Origin: Lactobacillaceae bacterium
GTDB lineage: Bacteria; Bacillota; Bacilli; Lactobacillales; Lactobacillaceae
Assembly (NCBI GenBank): GCA_031289015.1
Contig: JAITQG010000003.1
Coordinates: 21,624 to 85,623 of the forward strand
DNA: 64,000 nt
Reading direction: 5' to 3'
Numbering within the stretch: the first letter of the stretch is position 1; every line of letters starts with the position of its first letter. Below the pieces are notes generated by a model. It was not told the DNA's origin, made no database searches, and saw only the letters and a program-made list of their open reading frames with translations. The position numbers and the translations under genes are program-made. Of the stretch, positions 57,923 to 64,000 are shown piece after piece.

Positions 57923-59122
57923 ATGCGCTTTGCAAAGTGGATTGGAGCGGCTGTATTGGTCTTGATTTTGGGTGGAGCATTGGTTTTCTTTGGTAATTTC
58001 TATGCCAAAAACCCCGTCCAAGTTGAAGACTCAAGCCACAGTAACTCAACAATAACTAAAACAACAACAGGTTCGTCCAAAAAAGGCGTGCAGGTAACCG
58101 GTAAGGCGACTGACGACCAATATAAGACGGTTATTAAAGACGGGACTTATTTGGTTAGCAAGGCGCGCGGGATGACGGCGAGTCAAAATAACGACAACGT
58201 ATTTAACATGGTTAGTTTTGAAACTGGCTTGTTAGACTTTTCAAAACAGCATTTTTCACCTAAGTCATACATTTTCCAAGAAGGTCAATATTTGACAATG
58301 GCGACGGCTGAAAATTGGTTAAATCGTAAATCTGAGAAAAATCCTGATGGCATCAATCCTGAAGATAATGGTAAGACCGATGATAGTCGGGTACCCATCT
58401 ATCTGCAAAGTATTGAAGAACAGGATTTCATGACCCAAGATGGGAATGATTTGAAGTTGGGTGGCATCGTCATTGGGATGGCGATGAATACGACTGATTA
58501 TTATCAAAAAGAACAATATGGGGCGACGTATTCGCAAACCATTAGTAAAGATGACATGATTGCGCATGGGAAAACGATGGCTGAAGAAGTCATCAAGCGT
58601 TATCGCCAAATGAAGGGCATCGATCAAAATATTCCGATTGTCGTTGCCATGTATGCCCAAGCCGCTAACGATAGCCTATCAGGTGGAAGTTATTATGCTT
58701 GGTCTGAAGCCAAGAGCGGGGACAGCTTAGGGGCTTGGCAAAACCTGAACTACGAATCAGTTGTCTTACCTATGCAAGAAGGTAATGACAATAGTAAGTC
58801 GGTGGCCGATGAATTGAATAAGAGTTTTGTGAATTTCCAAAACAACATTCAAAACTTTTTCCCTAATTTATCGTCTGTTACCGCCCAAGCGCAGTATAAT
58901 GGCCCCAATTTGCTGGGGATGAATGTCACCGTGACGACCCAATTCTATTCGGCAACCGAGATTGATAGTTTTGCCAATTACATTTCCCAAGTGGCACCAA
59001 ACTATTTGCCATCAAATGTACCGGTCCAAATTCGGTTAACCGCTTCAACGGGGATGCAATCGGTCATTATCAAAAAACAAAACGAAAAAGTCTATACAGT
59101 TGTTAATATGGGCTCGTATTAA
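57923..59122 (+). CDS. CamS family envelope protein (YerH-like)
   Basis: A 399-residue protein with an N-terminal hydrophobic helix (about 6-28) and an extracellular domain matching CamS/YerH (DGTYLVSKARGMTASQNNDN, TDYYQKEQYGATYSQTIS, IPIVVAMYAQA). Most family members are lipoproteins whose signal peptide is cut to give a short pheromone-like peptide. Here no Cys occurs in the signal region, so it is probably a simple membrane-anchored protein. The position after pcrA-ligA is conserved. Confidence 0.88.
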   Translation: MRFAKWIGAAVLVLILGGALVFFGNFYAKNPVQVEDSSHSNSTITKTTTGSSKKGVQVTGKATDDQYKTVIKDGTYLVSKARGMTASQNNDNVFNMVSFETGLLDFSKQHFSPKSYIFQEGQYLTMATAENWLNRKSEKNPDGINPEDNGKTDDSRVPIYLQSIEEQDFMTQDGNDLKLGGIVIGMAMNTTDYYQKEQYGATYSQTISKDDMIAHGKTMAEEVIKRYRQMKGIDQNIPIVVAMYAQAANDSLSGGSYYAWSEAKSGDSLGAWQNLNYESVVLPMQEGNDNSKSVADELNKSFVNFQNNIQNFFPNLSSVTAQAQYNGPNLLGMNVTVTTQFYSATEIDSFANYISQVAPNYLPSNVPVQIRLTASTGMQSVIIKKQNEKVYTVVNMGSY

Positions 59123-59124
59123 GC

Positions 59125-59163
59125 AAAATCGAAGTATGGCAATCAGCCAGCTTCGATTTTTTT
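59125..59163 (+). terminator. Terminator of the pcrA-ligA-camS unit
   Basis: AAAATCGAAG pairs with CTTCGATTTT and is followed by TTT. Confidence 0.88.
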
Positions 59164-59184
59164 GATGGTGGATGCTTTTTTACT

Positions 59185-59193
59185 TGCTATAAT
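59185..59193 (+). promoter_or_regulatory. Extended -10 promoter of the HD gene
   Basis: TGCTATAAT, an extended -10 box, about 55 bases before the ATG at 59249. Confidence 0.6.
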
Positions 59194-59248
59194 ATAGTAA
59201 TACGAGTAAATTATTTAAAACTTATCAATTACAGGGGGATTAGCTAAT

Positions 59249-59881
59249 ATGGGAATTCATCAATATTTATCAGGCTTAACGGAATTGGAAATGATCAACC
59301 GCGCGCCTGGTTATTTTAAGTATTTACCACATTCAGTGGCGGCCCATTCATGGAAAGTTACCCAAGTCGCGCAATTTTTGGGTGATGTCGAAGAACAAGC
59401 CGGCAACGAGGTCGATTGGCGCTTGTTGTATGAAAAAGCTTTGAATCACGACATTACTGAGCGCTTCATCGGTGATATTCGGACGCCAGTTAAGTATGCG
59501 TCGGCTGAATTGCGGCACATGTTGGCGGATGTAGAAGACTCATTGGCTGATAATTTCGTCCGTGCTGAAATTCCTGATGAATATCGGGAGGCTTATCACC
59601 GGCGATTGAGCGAGGGTAAAGATGATACTTTGGAGGGCCGTATCCTTTCTGTCGCCGATAAGATTGATTTGTTGTATGAAGCCTTTGGTGAATTGCAAAA
59701 GGGCAATCCTGAATCAGTCTTTACTGAGATTTATAAGGAAAGCTTGGAAACGATTTACGCTTTCCGTGATATGCCAAGTTCAGAGTACTTTATCCGCAAG
59801 GTGTTGCCAGAGATGTTAGCGGAAGTCTTTCCGGGCTCAGAACGGCTACAACGCATTTATATTGCGATTTTTAACGAGTAA
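59249..59881 (+). CDS. HD-domain YfbR-like 5'-deoxynucleotidase
   Basis: A 210-residue HD-fold phosphohydrolase. HSVAAHSWKVTQVAQFLGD (about 28-46) supplies the first His, NHDITERFIGDI (about 70-81) the HD pair and glutamate, and VADKIDLLYEAF (about 134) the last Asp. E. coli YfbR dephosphorylates deoxynucleoside monophosphates; substrate here is inferred. GGGGG site. It is followed by uvrB after 35 bases. Confidence 0.82.
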   Translation: MGIHQYLSGLTELEMINRAPGYFKYLPHSVAAHSWKVTQVAQFLGDVEEQAGNEVDWRLLYEKALNHDITERFIGDIRTPVKYASAELRHMLADVEDSLADNFVRAEIPDEYREAYHRRLSEGKDDTLEGRILSVADKIDLLYEAFGELQKGNPESVFTEIYKESLETIYAFRDMPSSEYFIRKVLPEMLAEVFPGSERLQRIYIAIFNE

Positions 59882-59916
59882 TAATGCAATTTTTAATATA
59901 AACAAGAGGGGCGTTT

Positions 59917-61929
59917 ATGATTACACGGCAAGAAGATCGAGACTATGATTTAGTTTCAAAATACGAACCAACCGGTGATCAACCCACGGCGATTAACAAA
60001 TTGGTTCAAGGGCTGGTCAATGGCTTAAAAGAACAAATTTTGCTGGGAGCGACCGGAACTGGTAAGACGTTTACGATTTCAAACGTTATCAAGCAGGCTA
60101 AGAAGCCCGTGCTGGTCTTATCCCACAACAAAACGTTGGCCGGTCAATTATACGGCGAATTCAAAGAGTTCTTCCCTAATAATCGGGTTGAATACTTTGT
60201 TTCATATTATGATTATTATCAACCTGAAGCCTATGTGCCTTCGTCTGACACGTTTATTGAAAAGGATTCATCGATTAATGATGAAATCGATAAACTGCGG
60301 AATTCGGCGACGGCTTCTTTGTTGTCGCGCAATGATACGATTGTCGTGGCGTCGGTTTCGTCAATCTTTGGGTTGGGGGATCCACACCAATACCGGGATC
60401 ACATCATTAATGTGCGGTTGGGCGATACGCTTGAACGCAATGATTTGATGCGCCAATTAGTTGATATCCAATTTCAACGCAACGACATTGATTTTCAACG
60501 TGGGCGTTTTCGGGCACGGGGGGATATCTTAGAAATTTTCCCGGCTTCAGAAGATTCCAAGGCGTTGCGGATTGAATTTTTTGGCGATGAAGTTGACCGA
60601 ATTCGCGAAGTTGATAGTTTGACGGGTGAAATTACGCATGAACTCGACGTCGCCACGATTTATCCGGCCACGCATTTCATGACCAATGACGATATTCGTA
60701 ATCGCGCGCTGGGAACCATCAAAGCTGAACTTGATGAACAACTCAGGAAGCTTGAAGGCGAAGGCAAATTGTTGGAGGCGCAACGGCTCAAGCAACGAAC
60801 TGAATATGACATAGAGATGATTGCTGAAATGGGCTTCACCAGTGGAATTGAAAATTATTCACGGCATATGGATGGTCGGATGCCAGGTGAGCCACCATTT
60901 ACGTTGTTGGATTTCTTCCCCGATGATTTTTTAATTGTCGTGGATGAATCCCACGTGACGATGCCCCAAGTACGCGGGATGTATAACGGCGACCGCGCGC
61001 GGAAGCAGACTTTGATTGATTATGGGTTCCGCTTGCCATCAGCGCTAGATAACCGACCTTTGAAATTAGCCGAATTCGAACAGCATATTAACCAAGTGAT
61101 TTACATGTCAGCTACACCGGGGGATTATGAGACTGAGCGTGTCCCTGAAGAAAACGTTGTCCAACAAATCATTCGGCCAACGGGGCTATTGGATCCAGAA
61201 GTTGAAGTCCGCCCGGTCGATGGGCAAATTGATGACTTGATTAGTGAAATTAATGAACGTGCTGCCAAGGATGAACGCGTCTTTATCACGACTTTGACCA
61301 AAAAAATGTCTGAAGATTTGACGGATTATCTCGAAGACGTCGGGATTAAGGTTAAATATCTGCATTCAGACATTAAAACGCTGGAACGTACCGAAATCAT
61401 CCGTGATTTGCGGTTGGGTAAGTTTGACGTCTTAGTCGGGATCAATTTGTTGCGAGAAGGGATTGACGTCCCAGAAGTGTCCCTCGTGGCGATTTTAGAT
61501 GCTGATAAAGAAGGCTTCTTGCGAAATACGCGTTCACTGATTCAAACAATTGGCCGCGCCGCCCGTAATGAAAATGGGCATGTTATTTTGTATGCGGATA
61601 AGGTTACGCGTTCGATGGAAGCAGCCATGGAGGAGACTTCACGACGCCGGCAAGTCCAGATGGATTACAATACTGAACACGGGATTACGCCACATACGAT
61701 TAAGAAGTCCATTCGTGATTTGATTGCGGTGAGCCATACGACCGATGCTAGTGTGAAGCCAGAAAGCTTTACGGAAATGGCGTTTAAGGATATGGCCCAA
61801 GATGATCAAGTGGCCATGGTGGCGAATTTGGAAGACCAAATGCGGGCGGCAGCTAAGCGTTTGGACTTTGAAGACGCAGCTAATTTGCGTGATACAGTGA
61901 TGGAATTGAAGTTACAAATGGGCAAGTAA
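59917..61929 (+). CDS. uvrB: Excinuclease ABC subunit B
   Basis: A 670-residue damage-verifying helicase of nucleotide excision repair. [10 protein letters not shown] (about 43-52) is Walker A, the beta-hairpin [13 protein letters not shown] (about 91-103) follows, then DESHVT (DEAD-like), QTIGRAARN and a C-terminal UVR domain ([20 protein letters not shown]). Full length. uvrA is not next to it. Confidence 0.97.
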   Translation: MITRQEDRDYDLVSKYEPTGDQPTAINKLVQGLVNGLKEQILLGATGTGKTFTISNVIKQAKKPVLVLSHNKTLAGQLYGEFKEFFPNNRVEYFVSYYDYYQPEAYVPSSDTFIEKDSSINDEIDKLRNSATASLLSRNDTIVVASVSSIFGLGDPHQYRDHIINVRLGDTLERNDLMRQLVDIQFQRNDIDFQRGRFRARGDILEIFPASEDSKALRIEFFGDEVDRIREVDSLTGEITHELDVATIYPATHFMTNDDIRNRALGTIKAELDEQLRKLEGEGKLLEAQRLKQRTEYDIEMIAEMGFTSGIENYSRHMDGRMPGEPPFTLLDFFPDDFLIVVDESHVTMPQVRGMYNGDRARKQTLIDYGFRLPSALDNRPLKLAEFEQHINQVIYMSATPGDYETERVPEENVVQQIIRPTGLLDPEVEVRPVDGQIDDLISEINERAAKDERVFITTLTKKMSEDLTDYLEDVGIKVKYLHSDIKTLERTEIIRDLRLGKFDVLVGINLLREGIDVPEVSLVAILDADKEGFLRNTRSLIQTIGRAARNENGHVILYADKVTRSMEAAMEETSRRRQVQMDYNTEHGITPHTIKKSIRDLIAVSHTTDASVKPESFTEMAFKDMAQDDQVAMVANLEDQMRAAAKRLDFEDAANLRDTVMELKLQMGK

Positions 61930-62002
61930 GGTTTAATGCTTTACAAATCTTTCTAATCGTATTATCATACTCTAAACAAAACAGTTAATAAAGGAGCTAC
62001 TT

Positions 62003-62068
62003 ATGAAGCGCAACGCAATTTACAATGCGAATAATATTTTGGTCAACTTGGCAGTCATTATTGACTAG
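62003..62068 (+). CDS. Leader peptide rich in Ile, Leu and Val
   Basis: A 21-codon ORF, ATG at 62003 with AAGGAG 8 bases upstream, reading MKRNAIYNANNILVNLAVII then Asp and a TAG stop. Eight of the codons (4 Ile, 2 Leu, 2 Val) are branched-chain, most of them within codons 12-20. Its stop codon lies inside the first pairing segment of the attenuator downstream. It has the size and layout of attenuation leader peptides, such as that of the Lactococcus leu-ilv operon. Confidence 0.72.
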   Translation: MKRNAIYNANNILVNLAVIID

Positions 62069-62172
62069 CAAGGTTGATTGATTTTAGTCAGCCATGCCAC
62101 GCATCGGTTGACTAGCGAAGAATAGGTAATCACCTAAATCTCGACTAGTTAAAAACTAGCCGAGATTTTTTT
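62061..62172 (+). promoter_or_regulatory. Transcription attenuator before the PfoR-type gene
   Basis: Five segments can pair in exclusive ways. S1 TGACTA (62062-62067) pairs with S2 TAGTCA (62085-62090). S2 TAGTCAGCC (62085-62093) pairs with S3 GGTTGACTA (62106-62114). S3 GACTAG (62110-62115) pairs with S4 CTAGTT (62145-62150). S4 with S5 forms the terminator ATCTCG-A-CTAGTT / AACTAG-C-CGAGAT, followed by seven T. A ribosome stalled on Ile/Leu/Val codons leaves S1 free, so S1-S2 and S3-S4 form and transcription continues. A ribosome at the stop codon covers S1, S2-S3 forms and the terminator folds. Confidence 0.7.
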
Positions 62173-62214
62173 ATTAACTAAGTGATATCGGAAAACGAAA
62201 TGGAGAATTGAGAT

Positions 62215-63444
62215 ATGACAGAAGAAGAACGCCGACGCATGACGTCACAGGAAAAAGCCACTGCTGCCACCTTAGCAAAAGCGCATGAGGATCGTAGTGA
62301 AGAAGAAGAACTATTGCCAGGGCAAGGTCAATTGACACGCGCCGAAGAAAAAATGACCGCCAAAGATTGGGTCTTTTCCGTTTCACAAGGGATTTCTAAC
62401 GTGATTTTGGCCGTCTTGGGGATGGGGCTGTTGATGGGCTCAATCGGGAATGCCATGATTAACTATGGCCACTGGGATATGTTGGGACAAGCCTTGGTTG
62501 ACTCGGGGAATATCGGGCAAAAGTTGTTAGCACCAGCCTTAGGGGTTGGAATCGCCTATATGTTGCGGACGAACATTTTGACCATGGGAGCGGCTATGAT
62601 TGCGGCTACCGTTGGCTCGAATAGTATTTATTTTGCCGATTCAGCAATTACGGCGGCCCATACGGCGACTGGCTGGGATGCTGGAGCGGCGCAATTAGCT
62701 CAAGGGTCATTGATTCAAACCGCTGGCCAACCGGTTTCAGCGGTCTTAGCTGGTTTAGTTGCGGCGTTGATTGGAAAAGTCTTGACGGGTAAAACACCGT
62801 TGGACATGTTGTTGGTTCCATTAGCCGCAGCAACTGGGGGCAGTATCTTTGGACTTGGGGCAGCTGCCGTAACGACGCCGTTCTTGAATTGGATTTCTGA
62901 ATCATTGGCGGATACGATGGGGGTTAATCCTATGCTGGGGGCCGCGGTCGTATCAGTGGCTTGGTTCACATTCTTGATGACACCAGCGTCTTCTGCAGCC
63001 TTGGCGATTGCCGTTATGCTCGATCCATTGTCGGCAGGGGCAGCTTTGATTGGGACAGCTTCGGGCTTTATTATGTATACGGCAATGGGCTGGGCACAAA
63101 ACAATTGGGGCGCGCGAATGGCGACTTTGCTTGGAACGCCAAAGATTCAATTTCCTAACTTATTGAAGAATCCAGTTTTGTATGTTGGCCCGGCGGTGAT
63201 TGCTGGGGCTAGTGCGGTGGTGGCCGTGGGGATGTTTGGCTTTAAGGCGCCTTATGCAATTGCTGGTTTGGGGTTGAATGGGTTTATTGCGCCTTTGGCA
63301 TTGTTGAGTACTGATGTTGGCGGGTTTGTTTTGCTGATGTTGTTTGGGGTTTTGATTCCTACTGTGGCTTCGGTGGCTTTCTATTTGGTTTTGCGGAAGG
63401 CTAATGTTATTAAGCATGATGATTTGCATTTGGATGTTGTTTAG
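62215..63444 (+). CDS. PfoR/EIIC-type membrane transporter
   Basis: A 409-residue protein with a charged N-terminal region (about 1-45) and about nine membrane helices rich in Gly and Ala. GISNVILAVLGMGLLMGSIG, AYMLRTNILTMGAAMIAATVGSN, PLDMLLVPLAAATGGSIFG and MGVNPMLGAAVV match the PTS_EIIC_2/PfoR family, often labelled as putative toxin regulator or PTS IIC. No PTS domains A or B are fused. The substrate is unknown; the upstream Ile/Leu/Val leader suggests a link to branched-chain amino acid supply (inference). GGAGA site. Confidence 0.82.
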   Translation: MTEEERRRMTSQEKATAATLAKAHEDRSEEEELLPGQGQLTRAEEKMTAKDWVFSVSQGISNVILAVLGMGLLMGSIGNAMINYGHWDMLGQALVDSGNIGQKLLAPALGVGIAYMLRTNILTMGAAMIAATVGSNSIYFADSAITAAHTATGWDAGAAQLAQGSLIQTAGQPVSAVLAGLVAALIGKVLTGKTPLDMLLVPLAAATGGSIFGLGAAAVTTPFLNWISESLADTMGVNPMLGAAVVSVAWFTFLMTPASSAALAIAVMLDPLSAGAALIGTASGFIMYTAMGWAQNNWGARMATLLGTPKIQFPNLLKNPVLYVGPAVIAGASAVVAVGMFGFKAPYAIAGLGLNGFIAPLALLSTDVGGFVLLMLFGVLIPTVASVAFYLVLRKANVIKHDDLHLDVV

Positions 63445-63463
63445 GGTTCGCACTGGGTTTTTT

Positions 63464-63778
63464 TAGCCGTTTCACGGCTAGGCGTTTTGGCTTGGTGGTG
63501 AAAATGGCTCCGCGTTGCTGACATAGAGGTGGGCAAGCTCGTGTGTCTCGACACACGGGCGCATATCGAAACCACCTTTGAAAGATTGGGTGTTTCGATA
63601 AACGGTCCCACTAGTCTAAGGTCCCAGGCCCTGCTACAGCAGAACCAGCGACCTAAGACCGCGTTGGTGCCGCTACCTCGCTGTTTCCACCACTACGCCA
63701 GCAATGCTCCGCCCATTCCCCCACCAAGCCAAAACGCCGGCTTCCAGTCGCTCTAGCTCCTTACAGCCCTAGAACTTC
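63464..63778 (+). repeat. Structured intergenic repeat, copy R4
   Basis: Fourth copy, on the plus strand, starting 19 bases after the stop of the PfoR-type gene. It has hairpin TAGCCGTTTCACGGCTA, long stem GGCGTTTTGGCTTGGTGG and onward, the UCC/UCC loop, GCGTTGCTGACATAG with CTACGCCAGCAATGC, and the inner stem GTCTAAGGTC / GACCTAAGAC. Its tip is CTGCT / AGCAG and the 3' block CCAGTCGCTCTAGCTCCTT. It differs by an insert of about 65 bases made of two added hairpins, CGTGTGT / ACACACG and TATCGAAAC / GTTTCGATA, at the tip of the long stem. Confidence 0.8.
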
Positions 63779-63892
63779 TGCTTTGGTTCCACTCACTTTA
63801 TTACTTCTGGTTTAGTGGTTCTAACTCTGTAACTTTTGTTATCCTTGCTTTAGTTTTAGAACGTGAGATGCATTACTTTTGACGGCGAATTT

Positions 63893-64000
63893 TCAAGCCA
63901 AGTGGAACGATTTGTTAAAGAAAAATTCAAATGGTGTTTTAAATCCCAGACATTTCCTTGGTCTGTTGTTGATTTTTGACACCATTTTTTTAATCTCATC
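63893..64000 (-). mobile_element. IS30-family transposase, C-terminal end
   Basis: The last 35 codons of a transposase that enters from the right, read on the minus strand from 64000 to a TGA at 63893-63895. The segment NNRPRKCLGFKTPFEFFFN is the hallmark C-terminus of IS30-family transposases (INNRPRKRLGYKTPFEVF). The element end should lie in 63779-63892, between the stop and copy R4; terminal repeats could not be fixed without the other end. Insertion next to a long palindrome fits the known liking of some IS30 members for hairpins. Confidence 0.8.

Overview
The window is chromosomal DNA of a low-to-mid GC Gram-positive bacterium. Gene content and order (recU-pbp1A facing ypsA-gpsB-rnpB, ftsW-ylbG-rsmD-coaD-ylbL, pcrA-ligA-camS, recJ-apt, secA-prfB, alr-mazF), a class B RNase P RNA and many short LAB-type genes point to a lactic acid bacterium of the Lactobacillaceae. 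A SecA without the C-terminal zinc motif and a prfB without the usual frameshift suggest the Weissella/Leuconostoc branch. The genus is an inference from style, not from a search.

Layout: bases 1-31,000 are read almost entirely on the minus strand. They carry the tail of a FemX-type peptidyltransferase, a BspA-like surface protein, DoxX, prfB, secA, a cellobiose-type PTS permease and a 6-phospho-beta-glucosidase, a secreted nuclease, an oxidoreductase, an exopolyphosphatase, trpS, a KimA-type potassium importer, uvrA, an orphan mazF, an acpS-alr fusion, cshA and nox. From 31,194 most genes are on the plus strand: peptide deformylase, an inositol-phosphatase-family gene and typA; then cell division, rRNA modification and CoA genes from ftsW onward; rnz, recJ and apt; an aldolase; a divergent recU-pbp1A pair; ypsA, gpsB and rnpB; pcrA, ligA and camS; uvrB; and a PfoR/EIIC-type membrane protein. 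The right edge holds the end of an IS30-family transposase that overlaps no other gene.

Three things stand out as possible undescribed regulation or RNA. (1) The rnz leader contains a compact tRNA-like sequence with intact D and T arms but a shortened anticodon arm. It lies directly before the ribosome binding site of the gene for the tRNA 3' processing enzyme, which suggests autoregulation. (2) Four copies of a 250-315 nt structured repeat lie in intergenic regions. Their helices keep pairing although the sequence of both arms differs between copies, and a symmetric internal loop and a 3' block are invariant. (3) A 21-residue leader peptide rich in Ile/Leu/Val codons precedes a set of mutually exclusive hairpins and a terminator before the PfoR-type gene, a complete ribosome-mediated attenuator. 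A one-chain AcpS-alanine racemase fusion and a CcpA-type promoter firing into about 500-630 nt of gene-free DNA are further points of interest.

No CRISPR array, prophage, rRNA operon or decoding tRNA gene was seen.
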